In this document: positions 33,740-44,349 of the stretch, piece after piece
Layout of the letters: every line of letters begins with the position of its first letter
Position numbering within the stretch: the first letter of the stretch is position 1
Assembly (NCBI RefSeq): GCF_009649735.1
Contig: NZ_WJNH01000005.1
Coordinates: forward strand, 186,001 to 250,000
Reading direction: 5' to 3'
Length of the DNA stretch: 64,000 nucleotides
Source of the DNA: Salinibacillus xinjiangensis
GTDB taxonomy: Bacteria; Bacillota; Bacilli; Bacillales; Alkalibacillaceae
Notes under the pieces: model-generated
Told to the model about the DNA's origin: nothing
Database searches by the model: none
Seen by the model: the letters and a program-made list of their open reading frames with translations, nothing else
Program-made: the position numbers and the translations under genes

Positions 33740-35485
33740 CTATTCTCTTATAAGCGTTGATAAGGATTGTCCTAGCGCTACTAACTGAATTCGAATGTCT
33801 TCTGTTTCATCCATAATTTTTTGCTGTAACTCAGTTGTTTCATATAAGGCTTCTACAGATTGTATGGTATCTATTGTATTCTGATGTAAGTTTTGAAAGG
33901 CTTGTTCTAACTCAGGTATTACTGCTATGGTATTTTCTACTTCATCCGTTGAACGGCTTATTTGATTGTTAACAACTTGAATAGCTGAAGATAAATCTTG
34001 GTACATTTTACTTGATTCATTTACATTATGTAATTGAATGGATAATTCTTTGGCTAATAAATGAAATTCCTTGGTAAAGAATTCCCCTATTTGAACTGTA
34101 TCATTTACTTTTTGATCAATTTCAATGGCAGCGGATCTCGAATCCTCTGCAAGCTTTCCAACTTCAGAAGCTACTACTCCAAATCCCTTCCCAAATTCAC
34201 CAGCTCTTGCAGCTTCTATTTTAGCATTTAGAGAAAGTAATCTTGTTTGATCTGCTAAATCACGTATCATACTACCCGCTTCCTTGATATTGGAGGAGTA
34301 TTCCTGGAAATCCTCTATTTTAAACGATAAACGTTCAATGGCTGTATGTGATTTTTCAAGGGCATGTATTATAGCTGTTACTCCTGAAGTTCCAAATTCA
34401 ACCGTTTCATTCATGTCATTTTGCTTCTCCTTCATTGTTCTAAATTCTGTTAAAAGCAAATCCATTAGTTTTGTTAGCTCCATAAATGTTTCTTCGTAAG
34501 TTGAAAATGTAGATTGTGTTTTTTTGGAATTATCCATCACGTTTTGTAAATCTTGTTTCATGAAATTTTGTTTTGAAGTTAAATCCCCTGAAGAAGCTGA
34601 CAATTCATCACCTGTAACATTAAGCTGCGTTACCGCATTATCGATGTTATCGAACATGGAAGAAATTTGATCCATAAGCATTTTAAAACTTTTACTTAAA
34701 GAACGTATTTCAGGAATGTTACTGTTTGTGTATGCTACATTTTTCAAGTCTCCATTTCGAGCCTTTTTCATCTCATTCCGTAAGTCTGTTAATGGGCTAG
34801 TCATTTTTTTCATAATAAATGAAATAATGAAAGAAATAATAATTACACTTATGATTCCAGCCATTAAAAAATAGTTAGCTAATGATTTTGCAGATGCAGC
34901 AATATCACTTGTTGGCACTGCAATTACAAATGTACCTTGAAGTTCTTGAATCGAACCAAATGTAAAAAGCCACTCTCGATTTTGCCAATCAGCTATAAAA
35001 GAATGTTCATCACTGTCTTTTGTTCTTTGGATGATTTCATCTGTAATACTTACACTAGATAATCTTCTATTATTAACCTCTTGAAAAGTTCCATCATTAC
35101 TGATTAGTAACAAGCGGGCACTTAAATCATTTTGCATTAATTTTATTTTTTGGTCTTCTGCTGCACTAAGAACCTGCTCTTGAAAAAGATGTTCGTCTTC
35201 CAAATAGGCGTATTTATAATTTCTAGCCATCTCTCTCATGATAAATACTTCACGTTCAAGCCTCTCATTTACTAAAGTCATTTGGCTTTCTTTGACTTTT
35301 GAATAGGATACTCCTCCTATAATTGATAAAGAAAGAATAAATAACGTCAGTACCATAAAAATCAATCGTAATGGAAATGTAAGTTCTAATCCTTTAAATC
35401 TGAATCCTCTAAATTTGAATCCTTTAAATTTGAATCCTTTAAATTTGGCTAAAATATTTTGTGTCTGCTTTTTCAGTATTTTCAA
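33740..35485 (-). CDS. Methyl-accepting chemotaxis-like receptor with repeat-encoded basic N-terminus
   Basis: 581 residues. The cytoplasmic N-terminus contains four KFKGF-type pentads (residues about 14-34), then helix TM1 (38-60), an extracellular sensor of about 140 residues, TM2 (205-227), a HAMP region ([20 protein letters not shown]) and a signalling domain. The hairpin tip is [20 protein letters not shown], with Arg and Lys where canonical receptors usually have Asn and Ala (TNLLALNAAIE), so coupling to CheA/CheW may be altered. The sensor family was not recognised. It is monocistronic. Confidence 0.85.
   Translation of the reverse strand: MKILKKQTQNILAKFKGFKFKGFKFRGFRFKGLELTFPLRLIFMVLTLFILSLSIIGGVSYSKVKESQMTLVNERLEREVFIMREMARNYKYAYLEDEHLFQEQVLSAAEDQKIKLMQNDLSARLLLISNDGTFQEVNNRRLSSVSITDEIIQRTKDSDEHSFIADWQNREWLFTFGSIQELQGTFVIAVPTSDIAASAKSLANYFLMAGIISVIIISFIISFIMKKMTSPLTDLRNEMKKARNGDLKNVAYTNSNIPEIRSLSKSFKMLMDQISSMFDNIDNAVTQLNVTGDELSASSGDLTSKQNFMKQDLQNVMDNSKKTQSTFSTYEETFMELTKLMDLLLTEFRTMKEKQNDMNETVEFGTSGVTAIIHALEKSHTAIERLSFKIEDFQEYSSNIKEAGSMIRDLADQTRLLSLNAKIEAARAGEFGKGFGVVASEVGKLAEDSRSAAIEIDQKVNDTVQIGEFFTKEFHLLAKELSIQLHNVNESSKMYQDLSSAIQVVNNQISRSTDEVENTIAVIPELEQAFQNLHQNTIDTIQSVEALYETTELQQKIMDETEDIRIQLVALGQSLSTLIRE
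35388..35447. repeat. 15-bp tandem repeat, four copies, inside the receptor gene
   Basis: Units AATCCTTTAAATTTG start at 35388, 35403, 35418 and 35433, with single-base differences in the first two. On the minus strand they encode the pentad KFKGF. Being in frame (15 bp), copy-number change would alter length without a frameshift. Confidence 0.95.
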
Positions 35486-35572
35486 AAGGCTTCCCCCTCA
35501 TGCTTTACCACATCTATGGTCAAGTATGACACCACATTGTAAATAAAGGGTTAAGCCTTTGTTAAAATTTTC

Positions 35573-36205
35573 TTAACCTTCTACGACATCCACCATAATT
35601 TTCGTTCCATCTGCATGGGTAACAACAATTTTTTCACCACTTCCAACCCACTTCCCATTTGAAATTGCACTATATTCCCGTTCACCAATCTTTATGGTTC
35701 CTGTAGGTCTCAAGTCTGTTACGGCAATTCCTTTTTGGTGAATAAGCTCTTGATAGGACTCATTCATGGAATTATATCCCGCTTCTTTAGTTAATCGATC
35801 AAACAGCGTAATTTTGTCCCACATATTTCGTTTAGGAAATACCTTTAAAAAAAGGAAACTACACATAATCCCTAGAATTACTCCTATAACCCCATACAAG
35901 CCCGTTAACCAGCTAGAGGTTACAGAACCAACAATAAATAACATAAGGATGACACCTATTACAGACAACGTGCCGTCATTAAGGATTTTTCCGTCAATAA
36001 TTAATAATGCTATCGCTAATAAATAAAATGCGCTAGCAATAAGCAGATTAGCAGGGGATAAATACGTAGCAAAATAAAGGAATAGAAAACCGAATCCTAA
36101 CGCACCAGATACGCCACGTAATTTTACTAAAAACTCACCAATTAATAGCATCATTCCTAAAAAAGTAAGAATAAAAGCACCTAAACTAGAAGTTAAAAAT
36201 AACAA
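35573..36205 (-). CDS. NfeD-like membrane protein
   Basis: About 210 residues. The N-terminal 140 residues contain four to five membrane helices. The C-terminal segment (GIAVTDLRPTGTIKIGEREYSAIS ... KIVVTHADGTKIMVDVVE; split motif LRPTGTIKIGE) is the OB-fold of NfeD. It lacks the ClpP-like protease domain found in the longer NfeD at 59.7 kb. Family members associate with flotillins and membrane microdomains. TTG 36205 is preferred 8 nt after AGGGGAG; GTG 36214 directly abuts that site. Confidence 0.8.
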   Translation of the reverse strand: MLFLTSSLGAFILTFLGMMLLIGEFLVKLRGVSGALGFGFLFLYFATYLSPANLLIASAFYLLAIALLIIDGKILNDGTLSVIGVILMLFIVGSVTSSWLTGLYGVIGVILGIMCSFLFLKVFPKRNMWDKITLFDRLTKEAGYNSMNESYQELIHQKGIAVTDLRPTGTIKIGEREYSAISNGKWVGSGEKIVVTHADGTKIMVDVVEG

Positions 36206-36322
36206 GCTTTCCACTCCCCTTTCATGTACAACTTAAGGCGTAATTCAGCTAAATATTATATACGATTCAATAAACATAAAGGTTTCACTTATAAGTAATA
36301 AATCGTTCTGGAGGGGAACGCC

Positions 36323-36709
36323 GTGACTAAATTTAAAAAAATCATATTCATTTTATTACTCATATTATTTGCTAGGAGCATTATACATGACATGACCACA
36401 GGGATTGCCACTTCAACTTCTAGCACAGCAAATAACACAGCGGAAAGCGACGTAGAGGTAAAAGTACCAGCTAAGAAGGAAAAACAAGTCAATAAAGAAA
36501 AAAATAACGAAGCTAAAGTTGATTACAAGCCCGTATCACACACCGTATCTGCAGGAGATACAGTGTTATCTATTGCTGAAAAAGTGAATAGTCGCTCCAT
36601 TCCTATCCAGAAGATACTTGAAGATTTCCAAACCTTAAACCCTGATGCTGACCCGCATAACATCAGAATTGGAGAGACCTATTTCTTTCCGGAATATATT
36701 GAGGAATAA
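36323..36709 (+). CDS. yqfZ: LysM-domain protein YqfZ
   Basis: 128 residues: N-terminal signal anchor (5-19), a Lys/Glu/Ala/Thr-rich linker, and a C-terminal LysM-like domain (HTVSAGDTVLSIAEKVN ... LNPDADPHNIRIGETYFFP). Peptidoglycan binding outside the membrane is inferred. It lies just upstream of ispG as in B. subtilis. GTG 36323 follows GGAGGGGAACGCC. It is divergent from the NfeD-like gene. Confidence 0.85.
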   Translation: MTKFKKIIFILLLILFARSIIHDMTTGIATSTSSTANNTAESDVEVKVPAKKEKQVNKEKNNEAKVDYKPVSHTVSAGDTVLSIAEKVNSRSIPIQKILEDFQTLNPDADPHNIRIGETYFFPEYIEE

Positions 36710-36880
36710 CAAAAAATGTGCGGACATCTAGATTTCTTACACTATCCCCTAAATAACTTTATCTGTAGAAAAAAAGACTTTTCGAGCTCTCCTACTTCTC
36801 AATTTCGAATAAAGCCCTTATAATGTATTAAGATATTGTCTATTTAAACTTTATTCGAATGACGTAAAGGAGCGTTATTT

Positions 36881-37987
36881 ATGTCTCAAATAACACATCG
36901 TAAAGAAACACGACAGGTTCGTGTTGGAAATCTTACAATTGGTGGTAAGGATGAAGTTGTAATCCAATCTATGACCACCACAAAAACACATGACGTTGAA
37001 GCGACTGTTAATGAAATCGGACGTCTCGTTGAAGCAGGGTGCCAAGTTGTACGCGTAGCATGTCCAGATGAAAGAGCCGCGAATGCAATTCCTGAAATAA
37101 AGAAGCAAATTAATATTCCTCTAGTAGTTGATATTCATTTTGATTATCGTCTTGCTCTTAAAGCCATTGAAGGCGGGGCTGACAAGATCCGTATCAATCC
37201 AGGGAATATTGGCAAACGAGAAAAAGTCGAAGCTGTAGTAAATGCAGCTAAAGAAAAAGGCATTCCAATTAGAATAGGTGTTAATGCTGGTTCACTTGAA
37301 AAACATATCCTACAAAAATATGGCTATCCTACAGCAGATGGTATGGTAGAAAGTGCTCTACATCATATCAAGATTCTTGAGGATTTGGATTTTCATGACA
37401 TTATCGTGTCCTTAAAGGCGTCTGATGTAAAGCTAGCTATTGAAGCATACGAAAAGGCTGCAGAAGTAATACCATATCCTCTTCATTTAGGGATTACTGA
37501 ATCCGGAACACTGTTTGCTGGTACAGTCAAAAGTGCTGCAGGCTTAGGAGCTATTTTAAGCAAAGGAATCGGTAGTACGCTCCGTATTTCGTTAAGTGCA
37601 GACCCAGTTGAGGAAGTGAAGGTTGCACGCGAATTGCTTAAAACCTTTGGTCTTGCATCAAACGCAGCAACATTAATTTCCTGCCCAACATGCGGGCGAA
37701 TTGAAATCGACTTAATTTCGATTGCAAATGAAGTGGAAGAGTACATCTCAAAAATCAAGGCACCAATTAAAGTTGCTGTCCTAGGCTGTGCTGTTAATGG
37801 TCCTGGTGAAGCAAGAGAAGCAGACATCGGGATTGCAGGAGCGAGAGGAGAAGGATTGCTCTTTAGACATGGGGAAATTATCCGTAAAGTACCTGAAGAC
37901 ATTATGGTTGAAGAACTGAAAAAAGAAGTCGATAAGCTTGCTGAGGAATATAAAAAAGAACAAGCTGAAAAAGAGGTTGAAGTTTAA
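36881..37987 (+). CDS. ispG: 4-hydroxy-3-methylbut-2-enyl-diphosphate synthase (flavodoxin)
   Basis: 368-residue IspG/GcpE. Converts methylerythritol cyclodiphosphate to HMBPP, the penultimate step of the MEP isoprenoid pathway. A TIM-barrel N-terminal domain ([25 protein letters not shown]) precedes a [4Fe-4S] domain with cysteines in SCPTCGR and GCAVNGPGE and the bridging glutamate in the latter. Start follows AAAGGAG. A strong bidirectional terminator follows. Confidence 0.96.
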   Translation: MSQITHRKETRQVRVGNLTIGGKDEVVIQSMTTTKTHDVEATVNEIGRLVEAGCQVVRVACPDERAANAIPEIKKQINIPLVVDIHFDYRLALKAIEGGADKIRINPGNIGKREKVEAVVNAAKEKGIPIRIGVNAGSLEKHILQKYGYPTADGMVESALHHIKILEDLDFHDIIVSLKASDVKLAIEAYEKAAEVIPYPLHLGITESGTLFAGTVKSAAGLGAILSKGIGSTLRISLSADPVEEVKVARELLKTFGLASNAATLISCPTCGRIEIDLISIANEVEEYISKIKAPIKVAVLGCAVNGPGEAREADIGIAGARGEGLLFRHGEIIRKVPEDIMVEELKKEVDKLAEEYKKEQAEKEVEV

Positions 37988-37990
37988 AAA

Positions 37991-38014
37991 AAAGCCCCCA
38001 ATATTGGGGGCTTT
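37991..38014. terminator. Bidirectional terminator between ispG and yqfX
   Basis: Perfect 12-bp palindrome AAAGCCCCCAAT/ATTGGGGGCTTT with A-run before and T-rich tail after. Confidence 0.85.
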
Positions 38015-38022
38015 CTATTTCG

Positions 38023-38478
38023 TCAGACAAATGGAGCTAATATTAAGTTAATCACAATTGCTGCGATACCAGCTACAATTGCAATATTACCCAGTGTGTC
38101 AGCACCTCTTCGTTTTGCCATAACACCGACAACAATTCCAGCTATACCCATAACAAGCGGCCACATGAAAAAGGCTAACACAGATAGGATAATGGCTGCC
38201 CATCCCCAACCTGCTTCACCGTCTTCTTCCATGTGCGTTTCACGTTCGCCTGCACGGACTCGATTTAATTCATCCGCTCCAATAGCTGCTTCCGCTGCAA
38301 ATTCCTCTTCTCTTTTTTGTTCCCTGATATCGAGGTCCTCTGCACCATCAAAATTGGAATTGGCACCTAATTGCCCCTGTGAATAATAATTCGTATTCTC
38401 GGGGCTTGGTCCCCAATCACCTTCTACATAATTTGTTTCCCTATTGTGATTATTGGCATCATTATTCTGTGAAGTCAT
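38023..38478 (-). CDS. yqfX: YqfX-type membrane protein
   Basis: 151 residues. The hydrophilic, Asn/Glu-rich first 95 residues are cytoplasmic. Two C-terminal helices (GWGWAAIILSVLAFFMWPLVMG and GNIAIVAGIAAIVINLIL, residues about 97-118 and 130-150) resemble DUF4190-like small membrane proteins. Position opposite ispG matches yqfX in B. subtilis. Function unknown. Confidence 0.8.
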   Translation of the reverse strand: MTSQNNDANNHNRETNYVEGDWGPSPENTNYYSQGQLGANSNFDGAEDLDIREQKREEEFAAEAAIGADELNRVRAGERETHMEEDGEAGWGWAAIILSVLAFFMWPLVMGIAGIVVGVMAKRRGADTLGNIAIVAGIAAIVINLILAPFV

Positions 38479-38640
38479 TTGGTCAATCCCTCACTTTCCA
38501 TGAAGAGGTACAACCATATGTTATGTAGAATTTCTTTGAACTTACGTGGGATTATTAACCATCAACTATGAAAAAGGGTGAACATTTACATTTAACAACA
38601 TATACTGTATTAACGAATCCAAATATGAGGTTGATCTTTT

Positions 38641-38925
38641 ATGAAAAAAATGATTCGGCAAATGGTGCGAGATAAATTTGCTTCTTTAACAACTAAGGAT
38701 TTAATAAAGCATGGTAAGCAATATAACTTCCACTTGACCCATGACCAAGCTGACAAAATTTTAGCCTATGTTCGAAAAAACTCCCTTGACCCCTTTAGTG
38801 AGCGTGATCGTTTTAAATTACTTAAAAAAATTGCCCAGGTAACAGACGAAAAAACGGCTCAAAAAGCTAATAAATTGTTTCAAAATATGGTTCAAAGCTA
38901 CGGCATCGATCATTTATTTAAATAA
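38641..38925 (+). CDS. yqfT: DUF2624 family protein YqfT
   Basis: 94 residues, helical and basic: MRDKF-like start MKKMIRQMVRDKFASLTTKD and core HGKQYNFHLTHDQADKILAYV. It matches the YqfT/DUF2624 family of unknown function. Convergent with nfo; start follows GAGGTTGATC. Confidence 0.8.
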   Translation: MKKMIRQMVRDKFASLTTKDLIKHGKQYNFHLTHDQADKILAYVRKNSLDPFSERDRFKLLKKIAQVTDEKTAQKANKLFQNMVQSYGIDHLFK

Positions 38926-38926
38926 G

Positions 38927-38956
38927 AAACTCCGCTAACCTTAGCGGAGTTTTTCT
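38927..38956. terminator. Bidirectional terminator between yqfT and nfo
   Basis: 12-bp stem AAACTCCGCTAA/TTAGCGGAGTTT with loop CC and T-run on the plus strand. Confidence 0.85.
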
Positions 38957-39849
38957 TATACCGTTAGTAAATGGTTTTTCATTTCTTCATTAAAGCTTTT
39001 TTCCTTCAGCATTTCAATTTCATACTTATATGGTGGCTTTTTGTTCTTTTTGTCTTCACCCACATATGGTGTTTCTAAAATTTTAGGAATGCTCATGAAA
39101 TCTGGGTGATGGACAATATATTTTAATGTCTCAAAGCCAATTTTTCCGAAACCAATGTTTTCATGTCGGTCTTTGTGAGCCCCACGTTCATTTTTACTGT
39201 CATTTATGTGTAAAACCTTAATACGATCGAGTCCAATGATTCGATTGAACTCAGATAGAACTCCATCAAAATCATTGATGATGTCATAGCCTGCATCATG
39301 AATATGGCAAGTATCCATACAAACCGACAGTTTATCGTTATGAGTGACACCCTCAATAATTTGTGCTAGTTCCTCAAAGGTTCTTCCACATTCGGAACCT
39401 TTTCCGGCCATTGTTTCTAATGCAATTTGGACATCCTGTTTTGGATCAATCACTTCATTAAGTCCTTCAATGATTTTTTGAATACCCTTGTCAGCACCTG
39501 CTCCCACATGTGCACCTGGGTGTAGGACGATTTGCTTTGCTCCGATTGCCTCTGTTCGCTCAATCTCAGAACGAAGGAAATTTACCCCAAGCTCAAAGGT
39601 TTCTGGTTTGGTCGTATTTCCGATATTGATAATGTATGGGGCATGTACAATTATATCTTCAATCCCATGTTCTTTCATGTGTTTAGTTCCAGCTTCGATA
39701 TTAAGCTCTTCAATCGCTTTTCTTCTCGTATTTTGTGGTGCACCTGTATAAATCATGAATGTACTTGCATTGTAGGTGGCGGCTTCTTCACTTGCTCCTT
39801 CTAACATTTTCTTCCCCTTCATGGAAACATGTGATCCTATTTTTAACAT
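38956..39849 (-). CDS. nfo: Endonuclease IV
   Basis: 297-residue TIM-barrel AP endonuclease that cleaves 5' to abasic sites in base excision repair. Zinc ligands lie in [52 protein letters not shown] (split: [17 protein letters not shown]) and ILETPYVG. B. subtilis Nfo (YqfS) is spore-specific and under sigma-G; no such promoter was clearly identified here. It lies downstream of cshB with 16 bp between them, so co-transcription is likely. Confidence 0.95.
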   Translation of the reverse strand: MLKIGSHVSMKGKKMLEGASEEAATYNASTFMIYTGAPQNTRRKAIEELNIEAGTKHMKEHGIEDIIVHAPYIINIGNTTKPETFELGVNFLRSEIERTEAIGAKQIVLHPGAHVGAGADKGIQKIIEGLNEVIDPKQDVQIALETMAGKGSECGRTFEELAQIIEGVTHNDKLSVCMDTCHIHDAGYDIINDFDGVLSEFNRIIGLDRIKVLHINDSKNERGAHKDRHENIGFGKIGFETLKYIVHHPDFMSIPKILETPYVGEDKKNKKPPYKYEIEMLKEKSFNEEMKNHLLTV

Positions 39850-39865
39850 TCTTCCCTCTCCTTTG

Positions 39866-41200
39866 TTAATTTTTTCCCCGTTTAAATCTTTTCTCTTGCT
39901 GCTTCCTCTTTAGGTCTCTTTTGATTTTTTCAGCCTCATTCTTCATTTTCTTTTTGTAGCCTGGTTTGACCTTTTTCTTTTTACGAACCTTTTTCCAAGC
40001 TTCCTGATTTAACTCATTGTCATGTTTTTCTCTCTTTTTTCGTTGATTCCACTCCTTAACCTCAACCCAGTCATTGTTTTTTATATCATAATTTGTAAAG
40101 GAAATACCTGATTTCTCTAATTTTTCTATGAGCTTATAATCATAATCCGTATAGAAACTAATGGCTGTTCCTTCTAAGCCGGCTCTTGCTGTTCTTCCCA
40201 CACGGTGAATATAATCTTCTGGGTCTTTAGGTAGCTCTGCATTAAAAATATGACTAACACCTGGAATATCGATGCCCCTCGCCGCTAAGTCTGTTGCAAC
40301 AATGTATTGATATTTTAAATCCTTTACATTTTTTAATGTTCGCTTTCTCTCTCTTGGAGTCAGGCCACCGTGAATAATTCCAACATCTAAGCCTTTTTGA
40401 TAAAGCTGCGCTGCTAATTCATCAGCGTTGTCCTTTTTATTTACAAAAATCAAGGCCAAATATGGGTGTATAAGCTTTGTTACTTCAACAATCATTTCAG
40501 CAGGCTCTCTGTGCCTTAAAGGCATAAGCCGATGTTCCATTTTTTCTGGAACAGGTCCTTGATCCTCAATTTTAATATGCTTTGGGCTTTCCATATATTT
40601 TTTAAGGAAATGCTGTAGCTGCACTGGAATGGTAGCAGAAAAAACCATAAGCTGAATGTCTTTTTTCATGCGAACTAAAATTTGATCCGTCTCTTGAATG
40701 AGTCCTAAATCAATTAATAGGTCCGCTTCATCAACGACCATGGCAAAAGCTGAGTATAAATCTAATGCCCCTTCTTGAACTAAATCAAGAATTCTTCCCG
40801 GAGTACCTACCACAATGTGTGGCGGCTCCTTTAATTTGTCCATCATTTTTTGTTTATCCGTTCCACCGATAAGGAGTTTTGCTCGTAATGAATCCTCTTT
40901 ATCTCCGTAATCAATGATTTTTCGAATCTCATCAAAAATTTGCATGGCCAATTCTCTTGTCGGAACGGTAATAACCACTTGTACATCCTTTTTCGACTCG
41001 TCAATTTGGTTGAATAAGGGAAGTAAATACGCGTGTGTTTTCCCCGAACCGGTATGGGATTGACCGATTAGACTCTCCCCTGTTAAAGCAACAGGAATTA
41101 CTTCTTCCTGGATCCGAGTTGCTTCTACAAATGATAAACGTTCTAATACTTGGTATAAGTATGGTTGAAGCTCAAATTTTTCAAACTGATTTTGTTTCAT
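39866..41200 (-). CDS. cshB: DEAD-box RNA helicase CshB
   Basis: 444 residues. Q-motif [17 protein letters not shown], Walker [13 protein letters not shown] as [12 protein letters not shown] as VFSATIP and motif [12 protein letters not shown]. Basic C-terminal tail ([16 protein letters not shown]) for RNA binding. The CshB type in B. subtilis is cold-induced and linked to RNA remodelling. ATG 41200 follows AAAGGAGAAC; upstream in-frame residues are not coding. Confidence 0.92.
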   Translation of the reverse strand: MKQNQFEKFELQPYLYQVLERLSFVEATRIQEEVIPVALTGESLIGQSHTGSGKTHAYLLPLFNQIDESKKDVQVVITVPTRELAMQIFDEIRKIIDYGDKEDSLRAKLLIGGTDKQKMMDKLKEPPHIVVGTPGRILDLVQEGALDLYSAFAMVVDEADLLIDLGLIQETDQILVRMKKDIQLMVFSATIPVQLQHFLKKYMESPKHIKIEDQGPVPEKMEHRLMPLRHREPAEMIVEVTKLIHPYLALIFVNKKDNADELAAQLYQKGLDVGIIHGGLTPRERKRTLKNVKDLKYQYIVATDLAARGIDIPGVSHIFNAELPKDPEDYIHRVGRTARAGLEGTAISFYTDYDYKLIEKLEKSGISFTNYDIKNNDWVEVKEWNQRKKREKHDNELNQEAWKKVRKKKKVKPGYKKKMKNEAEKIKRDLKRKQQEKRFKRGKN

Positions 41201-41444
41201 ATGTTTAGTTCTCCTTTTTATTCGTGCACGTATATTATATAAGAGTAGACACAAGAATGCCAATTCACGAAACTTTTGTCTAAATGTCTTCTAACCTTTA
41301 TAATAAAAGAAAAGCAAGAAAATCATACACATATTTCTTATACAATCAGGAATAAATAGTTGATTGATATTTGAAAAAGGCTTTCGCCATGTGCGATTAG
41401 CCAAGGTTTTCTAATAGATTTTGCTTATGAGGGGGAAACATGTG

Positions 41445-42392
41445 ATGGAAGTAATTAAAATTGCTCCGCGCGGCTATTGCTATGGGGTAGTTGATGCTAT
41501 GGTTATTGCGAAGAATGCAACAAGGGACCCGAACCTACCGAGGCCTATTTATATACTTGGAATGATTGTTCATAACAACCATGTAACAGAAGCATTCAAG
41601 GATGAAGGTGTCATTACACTAGATGGCAAAAATCGCGCAGAATTATTAGAAGAAATTGAAGAAGGAACCGTAATCTTTACAGCCCACGGGGTTTCACCAG
41701 AAGTCATGGAGCGTGCAAAAGCTAAAGGATTAACAGTACTCGATGCGACGTGTCCAGATGTAACCAAAACCCATAATCTAATACGGGAAAAAGTTAAAGA
41801 GAACTTTGAAGTAGTTTATATAGGTAAAAAAGGTCATCCTGAGCCTGAGGGTGCCGTGGGAGTCGCACCAGGTCATGTTCATGTGGTACAAACAGAGGAA
41901 GATGTTGAAAAATTAACATTAGATGTAGAGAAAATCATTGTGACCAACCAAACCACTATGAGCCAATGGGATGTTTATGATGTCATGCAAAAGGTAAAAG
42001 AAAAGTTTCCACAAACTGAAATGGTTCAGGAAATTTGTATGGCGACTCAAGTTCGTCAGGAGGCAGTAGCTGAGCAAGCAAAAGAAGCAGATTTAACTAT
42101 TGTTGTAGGAGATCCACGCTCAAACAACTCAAACCGCTTAGCACAGGTATCAGAAGAGATTGCTGGAACCAAAGCATATCGTATTGCTGATATATCCGAA
42201 TTAAAACGTGAGTGGTTAGAAGGTGTCTCAAAGGTAGCCATTACCGCTGGTGCATCCACACCAACACCTATTACAAAGGAAGTCATTAAATTCATCGAGG
42301 GCTTTGAACCAGATGATTCTAATAAGTGGAATCCTGTTTCAACCGTTGAGAAAAAGAAGATTCTCCCTAAAGTTAAAGAAAAAAAGGCGTAA
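41445..42392 (+). CDS. ispH: 4-hydroxy-3-methylbut-2-enyl diphosphate reductase
   Basis: 315-residue IspH, last step of the MEP pathway, giving IPP and DMAPP. The cluster cysteines are in [16 protein letters not shown] and QEICMATQ. The catalytic Glu is in [15 protein letters not shown] context and TAHGVSPE carries the conserved His. ATG 41445 gives [14 protein letters not shown] as in Bacillus; GTG 41442 is also possible. Together with ispG the window carries both Fe-S enzymes of the pathway. Confidence 0.95.
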   Translation: MEVIKIAPRGYCYGVVDAMVIAKNATRDPNLPRPIYILGMIVHNNHVTEAFKDEGVITLDGKNRAELLEEIEEGTVIFTAHGVSPEVMERAKAKGLTVLDATCPDVTKTHNLIREKVKENFEVVYIGKKGHPEPEGAVGVAPGHVHVVQTEEDVEKLTLDVEKIIVTNQTTMSQWDVYDVMQKVKEKFPQTEMVQEICMATQVRQEAVAEQAKEADLTIVVGDPRSNNSNRLAQVSEEIAGTKAYRIADISELKREWLEGVSKVAITAGASTPTPITKEVIKFIEGFEPDDSNKWNPVSTVEKKKILPKVKEKKA

Positions 42393-42396
42393 AAAG

Positions 42397-42432
42397 AGCC
42401 CCGATTCTAAAAGCGAATCGGGGCTTTTTTTA
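42397..42432. terminator. Terminator of ispH
   Basis: 11-bp stem AGCCCCGATTC/GAATCGGGGCT, 7-nt loop, T7 on the plus strand and A-run on the other side. Confidence 0.9.
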
Positions 42433-42440
42433 ATGCTATT

Positions 42441-43562
42441 TTATAGAAATTGAAATGGTTCGGTATTTGCCTTAGAAGTTATAATGTCAATATCGTAATT
42501 TTTATCTTTACATTCTTTCTCCAGCTTATGCTTCACGCCATCTTTCATTACCTTTTCTATATGGTGACCGGGATCAATAACATTTAACCCAATTCCCATG
42601 GCGTCATGAGCTGTATGATAGTATAAGTCTCCCGTAATAAACACATCAGCACCTTTACGTTTTACTTGGGAAACAAATTTATTTCCATCTCCACCAATGA
42701 CCCCGATGGTTTGCACCTTCCGCTTAAGATTACCTACCACTCTTAACGCAGGTAAATCTAAACTGCTTTTGACATGCTCAGCAAAATCTTCAAGCGTCAT
42801 GGCTTCCTTTAATTTTCCTATTCTACCAAGTCCATAGGCATTCCCTTCATTTTGCAGTGGATATAAATCATAAGCCATTTCCTCGTATGGGTGAGCTTCC
42901 TGTGCTGCTTTTAATACTTGAGGCAAAATAGACTTAGGTAATATGGTTTCCATCCGAACCTCGTCAACCTTCTCTAGTTCTCCTTTAGAGCCTATGTATG
43001 GATTGGTTCCTTCTAGAGGTTTAAATGTACCTTGGCCTGGTGATTGAAACGTACAGTGGCTATATAAGCCAATGTGGCCTGCTCCACTCTCACCCAGTGC
43101 ATTACGAACCTCTTCCTGATGGGAATCTGGTACAAATATCACAATTTTAATGAGCTCCTCATTCCCCATTTGAATGAGAACCTTATGATCTTGAATACCT
43201 AATGCGTCCATAAGCATATCGTTCACTCCACCATTTGCCATATCTAAATTGGTATGAGCAACGTAAACAGCAATATCATGTTTGATTAGCTTTTCAATTA
43301 TTCTTCCTTTTTCTTGATCTTGATGAATAGCCTTTAGCGGACTAAAAATAAAGGGGTGATGAGCAATGATTAGGTCGACCTCATTTTCAATAGCCTCATC
43401 AACTACATTTTCAAGTACATCAAGGGTAACCATCACCTTATTTACTTTTTTGTTTAAGGTTCCTACGTGTAATCCGATTTTATCTCCGTCCATCGCAAGA
43501 GACTTTGGTACCCATCCTTCAAACATACGAATCAATTCTTGGCCAGTTATAGGTTTACTCAT
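42441..43562 (-). CDS. yqfO: Nif3-like dinuclear metal centre protein YqfO
   Basis: 373 residues, Nif3/DUF34 family with an inserted ferredoxin-like domain (about 130-235, VPDSHQEEVRNALGESGAGHIG) typical of Gram-positive members. Metal ligands: IIAHHPFIF, AHTNLD, and C-terminal VIDPGHHIEK. Often annotated as GTP cyclohydrolase I type 2, but that activity is unproven. It is coupled to trmK (2-bp gap). Confidence 0.9.
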   Translation of the reverse strand: MSKPITGQELIRMFEGWVPKSLAMDGDKIGLHVGTLNKKVNKVMVTLDVLENVVDEAIENEVDLIIAHHPFIFSPLKAIHQDQEKGRIIEKLIKHDIAVYVAHTNLDMANGGVNDMLMDALGIQDHKVLIQMGNEELIKIVIFVPDSHQEEVRNALGESGAGHIGLYSHCTFQSPGQGTFKPLEGTNPYIGSKGELEKVDEVRMETILPKSILPQVLKAAQEAHPYEEMAYDLYPLQNEGNAYGLGRIGKLKEAMTLEDFAEHVKSSLDLPALRVVGNLKRKVQTIGVIGGDGNKFVSQVKRKGADVFITGDLYYHTAHDAMGIGLNVIDPGHHIEKVMKDGVKHKLEKECKDKNYDIDIITSKANTEPFQFL

Positions 43563-43564
43563 TG

Positions 43565-44257
43565 TTACAATTCCTCCTTAATCCAATTGATTTGCTGCTC
43601 GAATTCAGTAATTTTCACTTTGTCGGGTTGAGTAGCTTCCTTCATTTGCTTGACTATATGAATTTTTTTATCCAGCACAGATGACCATTTTTGAATAAAT
43701 GCATCCCCCTTATTCCTTAAATTAATAGGGCCAAGATACAATTCTTTTTCAGATAATGTAGTTAAATCCGAGTCTGAATAATCCCCAACCACGATTTCAT
43801 AAAAATACCCATCCTCTTCTAAAACCTCTTCACTCACAATGTCATAGTTATGCTCATTAAACCACTGACGAATACTTTTCGCATTAATATTGGGCTGGGT
43901 AATAATCCGTTTCACTCCACGAAGGTTTTCATGTCCTTGTTCTAAAATGCTTGTAATTAATGTGCCACCCATCCCAGCAATGACAACACTTTGTACTTCT
44001 TTTGGATAAATTACAGATAGGCCATCACCTTGTCTGACTTCAATTCGGTTTTGCAAGTCATATCGATTAACTTGTTCGAGTGCCTTTTGAAATGGGCCTT
44101 GATTAATCTCACCAGCAATAGCTGAGGCAGACAAGTCCTCTAAACAAACATAACAAGGAAGATATGCATGGTCAGAGCCTATATCTGCAAATTTGTTTTT
44201 AGGGGGAATATATTGCGAAATCCTTTTTAAACGTTCAGAGATATTGATATCGGTCAT
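43565..44257 (-). CDS. trmK: tRNA (adenine(22)-N(1))-methyltransferase TrmK
   Basis: 230-residue class I methyltransferase that methylates A22 of tRNA. SAM motif I FADIGSDHAYLPCYVC, EINQGPFQKA and the catalytic region VIAGMGGTLI with ITQPN. The C-terminal coiled region is characteristic. ATG 44257 follows GAGG by 8 nt; the ATG two codons upstream is too close. Operon with yqfO. Confidence 0.92.
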   Translation of the reverse strand: MTDINISERLKRISQYIPPKNKFADIGSDHAYLPCYVCLEDLSASAIAGEINQGPFQKALEQVNRYDLQNRIEVRQGDGLSVIYPKEVQSVVIAGMGGTLITSILEQGHENLRGVKRIITQPNINAKSIRQWFNEHNYDIVSEEVLEEDGYFYEIVVGDYSDSDLTTLSEKELYLGPINLRNKGDAFIQKWSSVLDKKIHIVKQMKEATQPDKVKITEFEQQINWIKEEL

Positions 44258-44310
44258 AATCATAACCTCACTTTATGCTATTATACTTTTCATTTCCTAT
44301 GTATCCAAAA

Positions 44311-44341
44311 AGAAAAGCTTTCTATAATAGAAAGCTTTTCT
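44311..44341 (-). terminator. Terminator of cccA
   Basis: 14-bp stem AGAAAAGCTTTCTA/TAGAAAGCTTTTCT, loop TAA, T-run on the minus strand, just past the cccA stop. Confidence 0.85.
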
Positions 44342-44349
44342 CCCTCATT

